Shown in pieces: positions 18,782 to 28,043 of a stretch of 64,000 bases of DNA. The notes under the pieces were generated by a model that saw only the letters and a list, made by a program, of their open reading frames with translations, was not told the DNA's origin and ran no database searches. The DNA is taken from the NCBI GenBank assembly GCA_015978205.1, contig JADWMM010000001.1:175465-239464 (forward strand). The letters are read 5' to 3'. Positions within the stretch are counted from its first letter, which is position 1; every line of letters begins with the position of its first letter. The translations under genes were made by a program, and so were the position numbers. The DNA is from Alkaliphilus sp. NP8. GTDB lineage: Bacteria > Bacillota > Clostridia > Peptostreptococcales > Natronincolaceae.

Positions 18782-18925
18782 CCTCTCTATATGTACTCTA
18801 GTTTATAGCTTTTCCCATTAGTTTTTGATTATTCTTAGATTTTTTTATAGTTAAAGAAAATGATTTTTGTTTAACCACATATCTTTTTATTATAATAAGA
18901 AAGTACATTTTCTTATATAATAAAA

Positions 18926-18963
18926 AAATAATACCTTAATAACTTTATATCAAGGTATTATTT
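18926..18963 (-). terminator. Terminator of the PII-like/antiporter operon
   Basis: AAATAATACCTT pairs with AAGGTATTATTT around a 14-nt loop, 23 bp past the antiporter stop. Confidence 0.8.
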
Positions 18964-18985
18964 ATATATACTAATATTAAATTTA

Positions 18986-20176
18986 TTAAACCTCCTGCTT
19001 TGCAACTAAAGATGTTTCTCCGGAAGAAATTAGAGCGAATCTTGTTCCCAGAGGACCAAATAATTCAAATACTGTAATGGCTGCCAGCTCTACAGCTGTA
19101 ATTGCTACAGCTATTTCAGGAAATCTTGATTGTACTAACATTATAAGTCCAATAGTTACACCAGCTTTAGAAAACATGGCAAATCCAAGGTATTTTTGAA
19201 CAACTTTAGGGGCCCCAGAAAGGCGAGCTCCTAAGAACGCTCCTCCAACCTTACCTATACTTCGGCATATAATATAAACTACTGCCCAGCTCCAATTAGC
19301 AATTAAAACATCAATGTGTAAGCTTGCACCAGCAAGAACAAAGAAACAAACATATACTAATATTTCAATATCTTCTACAAACCCAATTTCTTCTGGTTTA
19401 GAGTACACATTAGCAACTACACATCCTGTAACCATATTTACTAATAATGGTGAAAGATGGAACATATTAGCTAAACCACTATTTAATAGTGCTATACTAA
19501 CAATTATTAGTACCTTATGATGACGATCTTTAACAGCAGTTAGAAAAAAGTATAATATAAATCCAACTACTGCACCTAAACCAATAGAGCCTGCTAACTC
19601 TATAGCAGGAGCAGCTAAACTGTTTATACTTAATGCTCCTCCTTCAAGTATCACTCCAACTATGGCTGAAATAATCCCAAAAAAAATAATACATATAGCA
19701 TCATCTACCGCAACAACGCCTAAAAGAGTACTGGTGAAAGGTCCTTTAGCTTTATATTCTCTAATAACTGCTAAAGGCGAAGCAGGAGCTGTAGCTGTAG
19801 ACATAGCACCTAGCATTAACGCAGTAGATATTGGTAGCCCTAAAATAAAATATATACCTATAAAAACAACAATGAAGGAACCCGCTACCTGAACAAGAGT
19901 TATCCACATAATATCTTTCCCAAGAATTTTTAATTTTTTAACCTGAAGTTCACTGCCTATTAGTAAAGCTATAATTCCTAATCCTAAAATTTTAATTATC
20001 TCTAACTCATTATTTAAGCTTTCTGGAATAATATTAAACAATGAAGGACTTAAAACAAGTCCTGCTAAGACATATCCTACAACCATAGGGAAATTGAACT
20101 TCTTAGCTAAGCGCCCACCCCAATAACCTAAGAGCAATATAACTGCAATCCCTAGGCTTTGGCTAGAAATAGTCAC
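18986..20176 (-). CDS. CPA2-type cation:proton antiporter
   Basis: 396 residues, 11-13 predicted helices, with the RLAKKFNFPMVVGYVLAGLVLSP start and the conserved APASPLAVIREY segment of the Na+/H+ exchanger (KefB/NapA) fold. There is no C-terminal RCK/TrkA domain, so control must come from elsewhere; the PII-like protein encoded 40 bp upstream in the same operon is the obvious candidate. The start is GTG behind AGGGGAG; an overlapping ATG eleven bases upstream is out of frame. The cation (Na+ or K+) is not readable from sequence. Confidence 0.9.
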   Translation of the reverse strand: MTISSQSLGIAVILLLGYWGGRLAKKFNFPMVVGYVLAGLVLSPSLFNIIPESLNNELEIIKILGLGIIALLIGSELQVKKLKILGKDIMWITLVQVAGSFIVVFIGIYFILGLPISTALMLGAMSTATAPASPLAVIREYKAKGPFTSTLLGVVAVDDAICIIFFGIISAIVGVILEGGALSINSLAAPAIELAGSIGLGAVVGFILYFFLTAVKDRHHKVLIIVSIALLNSGLANMFHLSPLLVNMVTGCVVANVYSKPEEIGFVEDIEILVYVCFFVLAGASLHIDVLIANWSWAVVYIICRSIGKVGGAFLGARLSGAPKVVQKYLGFAMFSKAGVTIGLIMLVQSRFPEIAVAITAVELAAITVFELFGPLGTRFALISSGETSLVAKQEV

Positions 20177-20216
20177 GATTAATCATCTCCCCTTATCTGT
20201 CTATGTGTTTTGTGTG

Positions 20217-20576
20217 TTAACTTAGATCATTAGTGCTTAATCCTATTGCTGAATCAATAGGTACTGTAAATAAAATCCCTGCTCCAGATTCATGTATATC
20301 CCCAACTTCTTCATTAACTACTTTAATAGCTTTCTGTAATGTATCTTCTCTTTTAACTACAGATAAAATAGTTTTATTGCTAGGACGACAATTTTCGAAT
20401 AGCTTATTTAACCCTCCAAAAATAGGAATATCATCGTTACATATAAGAGTTCTACCCATTCCTGTTGAGTCAATAATAGTTGCACCTGAAATTCCTATTT
20501 CCACAAATCTTTCTAAAATTTCATCTAAAACCTCCACTTTATTTAGTATTAGTACTAATAGATAAATAAAAACCAC
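20217..20576 (-). CDS. PII-like signalling protein paired with the antiporter
   Basis: 119 residues or slightly fewer. The block VEVLDEILERFVEIGISGATIIDSTGMGR is the PII-like ferredoxin fold (homologues usually carry LE.LEKVLE.....GI.GATV.DS.GMG). It lacks the uridylylation loop of GlnB. Such proteins bind nucleotides and regulate a neighbouring transporter. The start is uncertain: the GTG at 20576 overlaps the only SD (GAGGGGTGG), while an ATT four codons further in is correctly spaced and would give the N-terminus most homologues have. It is first in the operon with the antiporter. Confidence 0.75.
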   Translation of the reverse strand: MVFIYLLVLILNKVEVLDEILERFVEIGISGATIIDSTGMGRTLICNDDIPIFGGLNKLFENCRPSNKTILSVVKREDTLQKAIKVVNEEVGDIHESGAGILFTVPIDSAIGLSTNDLS

Positions 20577-20625
20577 CCCTCATTCAACTGTTTATTTTAA
20601 AAAACCTATATATACCCTTATATTA

Positions 20626-20653
20626 AGTATAAAACAGTGGTATTATTTGTCAA
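20626..20653 (-). promoter_or_regulatory. Promoter of the PII-like/antiporter operon
   Basis: On the minus strand: TTGACA, a 16-bp spacer, then TATACT, about 45 bp upstream of the PII-like start. Confidence 0.6.
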
Positions 20654-20739
20654 GGATATCTTGTGAATGTTTAGAATATTTTACAATTTCAATGTGAAAA
20701 CTATAATTAAATATGACACAAAAATAGGAGGATATTAAT

Positions 20740-20919
20740 ATGAATAAAACACGTGCAAAGGAAATTATAAATTCTGCAGATATGATTAATGTTACTTACA
20801 ATGGAGTACCAGTTTATATTGAAGATTTAAGTGAAGGTAATGGTATTGCTTATATTCATCCTTTAAATAAACCTGAAGAAAAAGAACAGGTATCTATAAC
20901 TAACTTAGAAGAGAATTAA
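20740..20919 (+). CDS. sspH: Small acid-soluble spore protein, H type
   Basis: 59 residues. The N-terminal RAKEIINSADMINVTYNGVPVYIE matches the SspH family closely (RAKEI...VTYNGVP.YI), with a charged C-terminal tail. SspH proteins are minor spore-core proteins, made in the forespore. SD AGGAGG is nine bases before the ATG. A TATAAT with a TTTACA-like -35 lies at 20677-20707, but a clear sigma-G promoter is not apparent. This is the best single sign that the organism makes endospores. Confidence 0.9.
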   Translation: MNKTRAKEIINSADMINVTYNGVPVYIEDLSEGNGIAYIHPLNKPEEKEQVSITNLEEN

Positions 20920-20960
20920 ATAAGGTTTAAAATGAGATATAAAATTAATATATTTTCACA

Positions 20961-20992
20961 AGAAACCTTACTTATTACAAAGTAAGGTTTCT
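20961..20992 (+). terminator. Terminator of sspH
   Basis: AGAAACCTTACTT pairs with AAGTAAGGTTTCT around a 6-nt loop; a T-rich stretch follows. Confidence 0.8.
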
Positions 20993-21039
20993 AATTTGAC
21001 TTTTAATAACTTACTCTTTTACAAAATATTTGTTCATAA

Positions 21040-21294
21040 TTACTTACCTTTTTCTACATCTTTGGATTTATCCTCTACTATTCTTTCTACTATTTTTTCA
21101 GTTAAAGGGATTGCTATATTAGCCAAAGGAATAGATATAGCTATTCCCACTAACGAAGAGTTAATAAATGCCTTTAAAAAGTGTGCAGTAAATCCTACAT
21201 TTATTATTACCATAAAAAAAGCAATCGGTACAGATATTAATATTGCTGCTATACATGAAAATAAAATACCTTTGTACTTTTTATCAATCTTCAT
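21040..21294 (-). CDS. DUF2798-type small membrane protein
   Basis: 84 residues with two hydrophobic helices (about 10-30 and 45-65) and a lysine-rich N-terminus and C-terminus, resembling the DUF2798 family. Function of the family is not known. The start is set at the ATG at 21294 because GAAGGAGG lies just upstream; a longer frame from 21312 would begin inside that SD. It is followed closely on the same strand by no gene and preceded by the pentapeptide-repeat gene 38 bp away. Confidence 0.7.
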   Translation of the reverse strand: MKIDKKYKGILFSCIAAILISVPIAFFMVIINVGFTAHFLKAFINSSLVGIAISIPLANIAIPLTEKIVERIVEDKSKDVEKGK

Positions 21295-21331
21295 ATAATA
21301 TTCCTCCTTCAAATTATAAATCTACGACTAT

Positions 21332-21988
21332 TTACGCTTTTATAATAAGGCCAAATAATTTTGAAAAATCTACTGCTTGCACAGGAGAAACTACCGCACC
21401 TCTAATATCTTCAGGTCCTATTCCAACCCTTTCAAAATCAGAGCTACTCAAATCTATTCCACACAAGCTAGTTCCAGACATTTGACTTGATATGAAATTA
21501 CATTTTATGAATCCAACCTTTTCAAGTTTACTATGTTGAATGTTACTATTTTCAAATATACAATCCGATAATATGGTATTTTTTATTTGAGCATAATTAA
21601 TTAAAATAAATTTACCGTTACAGTTATCCATATAAACATTCTGAAGTGTAGCGCCATTTAGATTTAAACCCATAATCTTACAGTTTATAAATTCCGTTCT
21701 ATGTATGATCGCTCCAGTAAAGTCTGCATTTGACAAATCACAATTTTGAAATCTTACATTAGTAATATCTAATCCGTTGAATGTAATTCCAGTAAAATCT
21801 ACTTTATTAAAAATTACGCCTTCAAAAGTTACTTTATTAACTTCCTCTGTTTCAACCTTGTAATCTGATATATGAATATCATTAATAATACATTCATCCT
21901 CAACATCAATAATATTCATAGATATTTGCTCAATACCCTTTATAAATTTGGGTTTAATTACTTTAGGTAGAACTTGCTTATTATTCAT
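21332..21988 (-). CDS. Pentapeptide-repeat protein
   Basis: 218 residues. From about 55 to 195 it is composed of A(D/N)LXX-like pentapeptides (for example VDFTG, ITFNG, LDITN, VRFQN, CDLSN, ADFTG), predicting a right-handed quadrilateral beta-helix. The C-terminal tail GPEDIRGAVVSPVQAVDFSKLFGLII is similar in character to tails of Qnr-like proteins, which protect gyrase by DNA mimicry, but the full-length match is not close enough to claim quinolone resistance. SD AAGGAGAG precedes the ATG. Confidence 0.8.
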   Translation of the reverse strand: MNNKQVLPKVIKPKFIKGIEQISMNIIDVEDECIINDIHISDYKVETEEVNKVTFEGVIFNKVDFTGITFNGLDITNVRFQNCDLSNADFTGAIIHRTEFINCKIMGLNLNGATLQNVYMDNCNGKFILINYAQIKNTILSDCIFENSNIQHSKLEKVGFIKCNFISSQMSGTSLCGIDLSSSDFERVGIGPEDIRGAVVSPVQAVDFSKLFGLIIKA

Positions 21989-22099
21989 AGTACACTCTCC
22001 TTAAACTTGTATAATTATAATAACTGATCAGTATTATATTCTTTTGAGATTATCTTCTTAAGCTCCATATAGTTAGTTTTTTTCATTATAACATAATGG

Positions 22100-22330
22100 A
22101 ATAATTTACAATACTGTACTGTCAAAAATTGTTACTGAACTAATTAATACAGGATCTATCCCTAATTTAAATATGTACCTGCAAAATCGATCTATGATTA
22201 ATTCAAATTAATCAAAATAGAGTAAAATGTATAACATTGCTGTATATACACCTTACTCTGCTTAACAACTAACTAGCATCTCATCTTTTTCAATTATATT
22301 TTTGAACTCCTTTAAGTTAGAAACCTCATA
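22100..22330 (-). pseudogene. Decayed thioredoxin-family remnant
   Basis: In one minus-strand frame one can read VSNLKEFKNIIEKDEMLVSC, stop, AE, stop, GVYTAML and later a VTIF-like strand. This mirrors a thioredoxin N-terminus in which the AEWCGxC active site has been replaced by stops and a tyrosine. No start codon is present and the reading begins at the stop of the next gene. It fills most of the 344-bp gap between 21989 and 22332. Fragmentary; similarity judged by eye only. Confidence 0.35.
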
Positions 22331-22332
22331 TT

Positions 22333-23637
22333 TTAGTCTATTGGAATATCAATAGTTTTATTATAAATTTCTGTGTAAGTCATCTTATCTATGCTTAGCT
22401 TATAATTATCTCCAGTTTTAGGAAAGCATAATGTTCTATTATGAATAATTCTTCCATCTTTTAGCTTATAAATATCACTTTTAATAGTTTCTCTAAGACT
22501 TACTCTTTCTCCAGCTACTATAAGTCCTACCTTACTAAGAAGAACGTCTTGTGCTGTAGTTATAGTAACATATGTGCTTTCTTCTGACTCGTATACCTCA
22601 TCTATTCTGATGTTTTGCCCTAAAACTTCAAATTCTTGATTTTCTATATTCTTATTAATACTTATTTTTTTATTAACATCTCTATTAACTGAAAAACTAT
22701 CTATATATAATTGAACCGATTCTAAATCTTGTGGTAAAGCATCGTAATCATTATGAAATCTGATACCTTGCATATCTGTTTTTATGCCCGCACCATGGGA
22801 TTCTACTTCTTCTCCATTTGCTATTAATTTTATATTTAAATCATTAGGGCGAATTCTTTCTCCTAGTATTTGATCCTTTGCTAATTCTATGATATTTTGT
22901 ATAGTTCCATATAAAATAGTTTGTGTAGGAGTTGCTGATATTGACTCTAAATAAAGCTTTGTATCGCCAATTTTTACAGTTTTATTAATCCTCTGCTTCA
23001 ACGTGTGTCCCATTGCTTTATTTGGATCTATGGTGAAACTAATATCACCAATTTCACCTGTATTATTTTCTATTAATTGCAGCTTTAGGTGCAATGTTTT
23101 CTCAAACAAAGATGGTTTTTCAAAGCTATGTACCCACTTTATTTCCGTTTTTTCATCGTTTATTTTCCCTTGGCCACTCTGAGGATTATACTCCTTAACA
23201 AATCCTTTAATAAACATTTGAAGTTTACTAGCTTCATCAACCTTTCCATTTGGATCCTTTACTGTATAAAAGGCTAATAGCTGGTTCTCATCTACCATTA
23301 TTCCATCTAATATAACCGTTAATCCATTCTTAAAGGTATAGCTTTTTCCAATATACTGACCCTTGCCTAATTTATTTAGCTCTCTTAATGTGCCATACAT
23401 AACCTGGTCATACCCTAAAAACTCTCTTCCGTAATATGCAAGAGCATTAAAGTTGTATCCTAGCAACAAAACTACAATACAAACTACTGCGACTTTACTC
23501 TTCCAACTTCTTTTCTTTCGTTTAGCTAAAGAAGTGTCTTCTAAAGCATTATATAGCCTTGATTCTAATTCTTCAGGAACCTCTATCTTATCTATATCAA
23601 TTTTATTTTCATATAATATTTTTTCAATTTCTTTCAT
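22333..23637 (-). CDS. DUF4179-type membrane protein, probable anti-sigma factor
   Basis: 434 residues from the ATG at 23637, which has a well-spaced GGAGGTGAT; a GTG/ATG further upstream lies inside the sigma gene. A cytoplasmic N-terminus of about 45 residues (VPEELESRLYNAL) is followed by one TM helix (about 47-64, VAVVCIVVLLLGYNF) and a long external beta-rich region with DUF4179/DUF5643 character. The gene overlaps the ECF sigma gene by 14 bp, and the layout (short inner domain, one TM, large outer domain) is that of membrane anti-sigma factors. The signal sensed is unknown. Confidence 0.8.
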   Translation of the reverse strand: MKEIEKILYENKIDIDKIEVPEELESRLYNALEDTSLAKRKKRSWKSKVAVVCIVVLLLGYNFNALAYYGREFLGYDQVMYGTLRELNKLGKGQYIGKSYTFKNGLTVILDGIMVDENQLLAFYTVKDPNGKVDEASKLQMFIKGFVKEYNPQSGQGKINDEKTEIKWVHSFEKPSLFEKTLHLKLQLIENNTGEIGDISFTIDPNKAMGHTLKQRINKTVKIGDTKLYLESISATPTQTILYGTIQNIIELAKDQILGERIRPNDLNIKLIANGEEVESHGAGIKTDMQGIRFHNDYDALPQDLESVQLYIDSFSVNRDVNKKISINKNIENQEFEVLGQNIRIDEVYESEESTYVTITTAQDVLLSKVGLIVAGERVSLRETIKSDIYKLKDGRIIHNRTLCFPKTGDNYKLSIDKMTYTEIYNKTIDIPID

Positions 23638-24151
23638 GAGTATCACCTCCAAAACTTTCTTTTAATTTCTCAAGACCTATAGAAATACGAGATTTTACCG
23701 TTCCAAGAGGTATTTTTAAAATATCTGATATAGTTTTATAGTCTAAATCTAAAAAATACCTAAGCTCAATAACCTCTTTATGTATATCATTCAACTTTGA
23801 TAAATGCTCTTCTACTAAAATTTGTGCTTCTTTTTCTTTCAACTCTATTTCACAACCCTCTTCTTCAATAGCATCCAGATAAACTAGTTTGCGTTTATCC
23901 TTTAAAAGTTTTTTACAACAGTTTACTAAAATAGTTTTACTCCAACTATAGAAAGCTTTTTTATTTTTTAACTGATATATTTTCTCATATAGAATTACAA
24001 TCATATCTGATATAGCATCTAGTGAATCTTCTTTGTTTTTCATATATACGAAGGCTAGTCTGTAATAGTCCTCTTTTTTATCCATAATTAGCTGAACTAA
24101 TGCATCCTTATCACCTTGCTTTGCCTTCTTTACTAATATATCTATGTCCAC
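23624..24151 (-). CDS. ECF RNA polymerase sigma factor
   Basis: About 175 residues from the GTG at 24151, chosen because GAGAAGGTG lies just upstream; the frame extends to an ATG at 24202 without a good SD. Sigma region 2 (YYRLAFVYMKNKEDSLDAISDMIVILYEKI) and region 4 (HKEVIELRYFLDLDYKTISDIL, then GTVKSRI) are both clear. It directs RNA polymerase to its own regulon, normally including its own operon, and is held by the overlapping anti-sigma gene product. Similar to SigV/SigM-like envelope-stress factors, without certainty which. Confidence 0.9.
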   Translation of the reverse strand: MDIDILVKKAKQGDKDALVQLIMDKKEDYYRLAFVYMKNKEDSLDAISDMIVILYEKIYQLKNKKAFYSWSKTILVNCCKKLLKDKRKLVYLDAIEEEGCEIELKEKEAQILVEEHLSKLNDIHKEVIELRYFLDLDYKTISDILKIPLGTVKSRISIGLEKLKESFGGDTHERN

Positions 24152-24215
24152 ATTAACACCTTCTCTCATATATAAGAGTATAATACTATATAAAAAGTTC
24201 ATTCAATCTATACAT

Positions 24216-24249
24216 AAAAAGGACAAAGAGCATATACTCTTGTCCTTTT
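24216..24249 (-). terminator. Terminator of the chemoreceptor gene
   Basis: AAAAGGACAAAGAG against CTCTTGTCCTTTT, 12 bp past the stop at 24261. Confidence 0.8.
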
Positions 24250-24260
24250 CTATATTTATC

Positions 24261-26342
24261 TTACATCTTAATTTTAGAAACTAAATCTACTAACTTATTT
24301 GCACTATCTAAGTTGCTACTTGTTGTGTTTTTAATGTTTACAAGTTTTTCTACTATATTAGTTGTTCTACTAGCTATGTCTTCTACTCCTCTTGCACCTT
24401 CATTCATTGTTATAGATACTTCATTTACTGCTGTTGATATAGTATGTATTGAGGATTTTAGCTGTTCAAATGTAGCACTAAATTCCATTGTTAAGTTGTT
24501 AAATGTTTCTGCATCTTCGGTATATTTTTCTCCTACTACAACTAGTGTTTTATATTCTTTACTTACTTGATTTTCTATAAAATTAAGTATTTCTGTGCAG
24601 CTTTTAACTAGGTTATCTACTGATGGATTTACTACTTCTACTACTTCTTGTATGTCTGTTATTGCTTTTGATGATTCTTCTGCTAACTTTCTTATCTCAT
24701 CTGCAACTACTGAAAATCCTCTTCCTGCTTCTCCTGCTCTAGCTGCCTCTATAGCTGCGTTTAGTGCCAGAAGATTAGTTTGATTTGTTATCTGAAGTAT
24801 TGTATCTGCTAATATATTTATTTTTTTAACTGCGTTTATTTCTTCTATTGCTATGTCTAAATCTTTCTTAACATTCGTATATATGATATTAGATTTTTGC
24901 TCTGATTCTATTGCATTACTTTTTAGGTCTTCTGCTCTTACTTGTACTTCTTGTGATATTAATGCTCCTTCTTCTGCTCTTTTAGATACGTCTTCTACAG
25001 CTTGTTCTATTTCTTGCACATATGCATTTATTTCTTCTGAGGATGCAGCCGTTTCCTCCATTCCTGCTGATAATTCTTCTGTAGTTGCAGACGTTTCTGT
25101 AGCATTATCGTTAAGATCTATTGACTCAAATTCAACGATATCTGCATTTTCCTTTATATTATCAGATGATTGCTGTAGTTCTTTGGCTAAATCTCTTAAG
25201 GACTGTCTCAGAGCAGACATAGATTTTGCCATAGTACCTGTTTCATCCTTATTTTTAAATAACTTTTCTGATTCTGCATCATATGTTAAGTCAAAATTTG
25301 CTGTTTTATTAATTATATCTGTCATCTTTACAACAGGTTTTGAAATGGATTTACCAATAAATAAACTTATTATTATACATAGAATTATTCCAAAGCCTTC
25401 AACAATAATAATAGAATTTCTTAAATTATAAACTGGTTCCAAAACTTCATCTAATGGTGCCGATATAGCTAATATCCAACCATTATTCAATTTTGCATAG
25501 CTGATTGCGCTGTTTTTTCCTTGGTGTTCATACTCAACAATTCCCATATCATTCTTGCTCATTTTATCTGTTATGTATTTAAAACGACTATCATCTACAG
25601 TACTAAAGTTATCGTTTTGAGTAAATATTGAATGAATTAGAAAATCATATCTGTCATTTAATAAAAATGCGTAGCCATTATCATATATTTCCATATTATC
25701 AATGGTCTTGTCTATATCCTCTATCTTTATATCTACTCCTAATACTCCAATTAGAGTATTATCCTTATATAAGGGCTGGGTATATGAAACCATGTTTATA
25801 TTAAGACTATCGTCTATATAAGGATTACTCCATACAGGAGTCTTTGCCTTTATTGCATTATAATAATACTCTCTATCTTCGTTATTTATATTATAATCAC
25901 TTAATTGTGAAGTTTCTTGAAGAGTATAATTACCATTACCCTCGGAATCTGCATACCAAACTTCATGCACTTCATTTGTTAAGTTAGGATCAAACATTAT
26001 ATATACCCCTTGTGCACCATCTAATGTTTCTACTGTTTTTTTTACTACTGATGATATCATAGATTTATATCCATTCATATAGTTATTAGGACCAGAATTA
26101 AACTGTCCCATATCAAATGAAGCCTCTACATTATTTGCTACACTATCAAGTGATGATTCAATAATTGATAGACTTTGACTAAATTTATTAGCGTAGTTTC
26201 CAGACATATGTAGCAGCTTTTCGTTAGCTTCTTTCTCTATTGACTTAGCACCTTGCAAAACACCTAAAACTCCTACTATTAAAGATATACTTAACGAGCA
26301 TGCTAAAATTCCTACAATAATTTTAAAACTGATTTTTTTCAA
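24261..26342 (-). CDS. Methyl-accepting chemotaxis protein with dCache sensor
   Basis: 693 residues. TM1 at about 8-30; periplasm-facing double Cache domain at about 35-300 ([43 protein letters not shown]); TM2 at about 312-332; HAMP; then a long coiled coil with the signalling hairpin [26 protein letters not shown]. It binds small ligands, often amino or carboxylic acids, outside the membrane and signals to CheA/CheW. No che genes are nearby. The start is TTG behind GGGGGAG. The Cache ligand cannot be named. Confidence 0.93.
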   Translation of the reverse strand: MKKISFKIIVGILACSLSISLIVGVLGVLQGAKSIEKEANEKLLHMSGNYANKFSQSLSIIESSLDSVANNVEASFDMGQFNSGPNNYMNGYKSMISSVVKKTVETLDGAQGVYIMFDPNLTNEVHEVWYADSEGNGNYTLQETSQLSDYNINNEDREYYYNAIKAKTPVWSNPYIDDSLNINMVSYTQPLYKDNTLIGVLGVDIKIEDIDKTIDNMEIYDNGYAFLLNDRYDFLIHSIFTQNDNFSTVDDSRFKYITDKMSKNDMGIVEYEHQGKNSAISYAKLNNGWILAISAPLDEVLEPVYNLRNSIIIVEGFGIILCIIISLFIGKSISKPVVKMTDIINKTANFDLTYDAESEKLFKNKDETGTMAKSMSALRQSLRDLAKELQQSSDNIKENADIVEFESIDLNDNATETSATTEELSAGMEETAASSEEINAYVQEIEQAVEDVSKRAEEGALISQEVQVRAEDLKSNAIESEQKSNIIYTNVKKDLDIAIEEINAVKKINILADTILQITNQTNLLALNAAIEAARAGEAGRGFSVVADEIRKLAEESSKAITDIQEVVEVVNPSVDNLVKSCTEILNFIENQVSKEYKTLVVVGEKYTEDAETFNNLTMEFSATFEQLKSSIHTISTAVNEVSITMNEGARGVEDIASRTTNIVEKLVNIKNTTSSNLDSANKLVDLVSKIKM

Positions 26343-26471
26343 TTATACTCCCCCTTATGATCGTATTGAGTATTTAAAATATTTCTAATGTTTTTTATCG
26401 CATTAGTGAATTAAATCATTCCCCCTTTTTATAAATAGTCATTTTTTGTCATTTTTTGTCGTTTCATAAAT

Positions 26472-26500
26472 ATTATATATAATATTTAATTATTTCTCAA
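26472..26500 (-). promoter_or_regulatory. Promoter of the chemoreceptor gene
   Basis: On the minus strand: TTGAGA, a 17-bp spacer, then TATAAT. It leaves a leader of about 120 nt in which the unit GACAAAAAAT is repeated in tandem near 26439-26465. No cyclic-di-GMP riboswitch was recognised in the leader. Confidence 0.5.
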
Positions 26501-26558
26501 CTTTTTTTATTTAGATTAATATTTCACTTAATTTAATTAACTTTGAGTTATGTTATGT

Positions 26559-26589
26559 AAAAAAAGTCCTTCATTTGAAGGACTTTTTA
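26559..26589 (-). terminator. Terminator of the XRE-desulfoferrodoxin gene
   Basis: AAAAAGTCCTTCA pairs with TGAAGGACTTTTT, just past the stop at 26607. Confidence 0.85.
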
Positions 26590-26606
26590 CATTAAATTAT
26601 TTATTA

Positions 26607-27191
26607 TTATATTATTTGATGAAATAACCCATGGTTTGAGCAATAAAAATATAATCTACCATGACCTTGTTTGCGAAATCTAAATCCTAAATTCCACTCA
26701 GGATATTGCTTTACAATAAGAACTCTATCTCCTCTAACATAAGCTATAAAAGAAATATAATGTTCTTTTTTCATATCATGTTTAGAAGTTACAAATAATT
26801 CATCTTCTACAGGCTCTATTTCTAGCATATGTTCGTAATCTGCTTTTTTAGTTTCTAATGGTTCTAATTTTTTTGAGCAACATGATATAGTTGCATCTCC
26901 TGTAGCTGTCATTAAATTGTTACATTGTGGGCATACATAAAACTTTAATCTATTCATATTTCCTCCTACTAATTCGTTTAAATTTATTTCACCTGATAAA
27001 ATCCCATCAACACTTACCTCTAGTATCTGAGCTAGTTCTGGAAGTAAAGAAACATCAGGACACCCTAGTCCTCGTTCCCATTTGCTTATTGTTTTATCAC
27101 TTATGTTCATAGCATCTGCAACTTGTTTTTGGGTCATATCTTTCTCTTTTCTAAATTGATATATTAATTTACCAATTTTTTTGCAATCCAT
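26607..27191 (-). CDS. XRE-family regulator fused to a desulfoferrodoxin (superoxide reductase) domain
   Basis: 194 residues from the ATG at 27191, which follows GAGGTGAGG; a GTG at 27200 lies inside that SD. An HTH_3 domain at about 5-65 (MTQKQVADAMNISDKTISKWERG) precedes a complete class-I desulfoferrodoxin. The desulforedoxin-type Cys4 site is C87, C90, C104, C105. The catalytic iron ligands are H121, H138 (KHDM), H144 (EHYI), C184 and H187 (YCSNHGLF). The order and spacing match desulfoferrodoxin closely. The fusion suggests a transcription factor that uses the metal centre as sensor, or a tethered enzyme. The lysine near the active site of enzymes is not conserved. Confidence 0.85.
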   Translation of the reverse strand: MDCKKIGKLIYQFRKEKDMTQKQVADAMNISDKTISKWERGLGCPDVSLLPELAQILEVSVDGILSGEINLNELVGGNMNRLKFYVCPQCNNLMTATGDATISCCSKKLEPLETKKADYEHMLEIEPVEDELFVTSKHDMKKEHYISFIAYVRGDRVLIVKQYPEWNLGFRFRKQGHGRLYFYCSNHGLFHQII

Positions 27192-27328
27192 TGACCTCAC
27201 CTCTTATACTAATTTAAACTACTATAGAATTTTATTCAATAAACGAATCGTAGATTATGTGTCTAACTCCTTTCATAAATAAAACTTAGCATATATTCCT
27301 AGACTTTTTACCTCTTAACAAGCAGCTT

Positions 27329-27916
27329 TTATAAAAACTCATCATCATTTTCAAAAATAATCTGCTCTTCATTCATCTCTTTAATAATAGCTAAAGACTG
27401 AATATTAATACCTTTATCTCTCAGTACTTTGCCACCTTGTTGAAAACCTTTTTCTATAGCAATCCCAGCGCCTACCAAAGTAGCACCTGCCTGCTCTAAA
27501 ATTTCAATAAGTCCAATAAGAGCTCTCCCATTAGCCAAAAAATCATCTATAATAAGTACATTATCCTCTTTACTGATAAACTTCTTAGAAACCCTTATAG
27601 TATACTCTTTTTCATGTGTAAACGAATACACCTGACTTGTATAAATATCTCCATCTAAGTTTACAGATTCAGATTTCTTTGCAAAAACTACAGGAACATT
27701 AAAGTGCTGGGCTGCTATACATGCGATGCCTATTCCTGAAGCTTCTATAGTTAGGATTTTTGTTATTTTTTGTCCCTTAAAACGCCTAGCAAATTCTTTA
27801 CCCATTTCATTGTACAGAGGAATATCAATTTGGTGATTTAAAAACCTATCTACTTTTAGTGTCCCTCCTGCTTTAACTATTCCTTCATTAATAATTTTAT
27901 CTTTTAATAGTTTCAT
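27329..27916 (-). CDS. xpt: Xanthine phosphoribosyltransferase
   Basis: 195 residues, the standard length. Xpt makes XMP from xanthine and PRPP. The PRPP loop [14 protein letters not shown], the base-contacting [11 protein letters not shown] and the family N-terminus ([15 protein letters not shown]) are all visible. The gene lies downstream of deoD in the same direction, but a terminator separates them. In many Firmicutes xpt is preceded by a guanine riboswitch; I find none in the 127 bp upstream here. Confidence 0.95.
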   Translation of the reverse strand: MKLLKDKIINEGIVKAGGTLKVDRFLNHQIDIPLYNEMGKEFARRFKGQKITKILTIEASGIGIACIAAQHFNVPVVFAKKSESVNLDGDIYTSQVYSFTHEKEYTIRVSKKFISKEDNVLIIDDFLANGRALIGLIEILEQAGATLVGAGIAIEKGFQQGGKVLRDKGINIQSLAIIKEMNEEQIIFENDDEFL

Positions 27917-27998
27917 TATCTTTATTCCTTTCTATTTCTAAGTAATTATTTTTCTTCTTTAAAATAAGTATTTTCAAGTTACTTATTATCTATATTTT

Positions 27999-28032
27999 AA
28001 AAAAGAAGCAGTTAAACATCCAACTGCTTCTC
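27999..28032 (-). terminator. Terminator of deoD
   Basis: GAAGCAGTT pairs with AACTGCTTC; minus-strand T-run follows. It separates deoD from xpt. Confidence 0.8.
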
Positions 28033-28043
28033 TTATAATTTTA

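Noticed and set aside
21332..21988. Pentapeptide protein as a Qnr quinolone-resistance determinant
   Set aside because: The tail is similar in style, but many pentapeptide proteins have no role in resistance and the repeat register does not match closely enough by eye.
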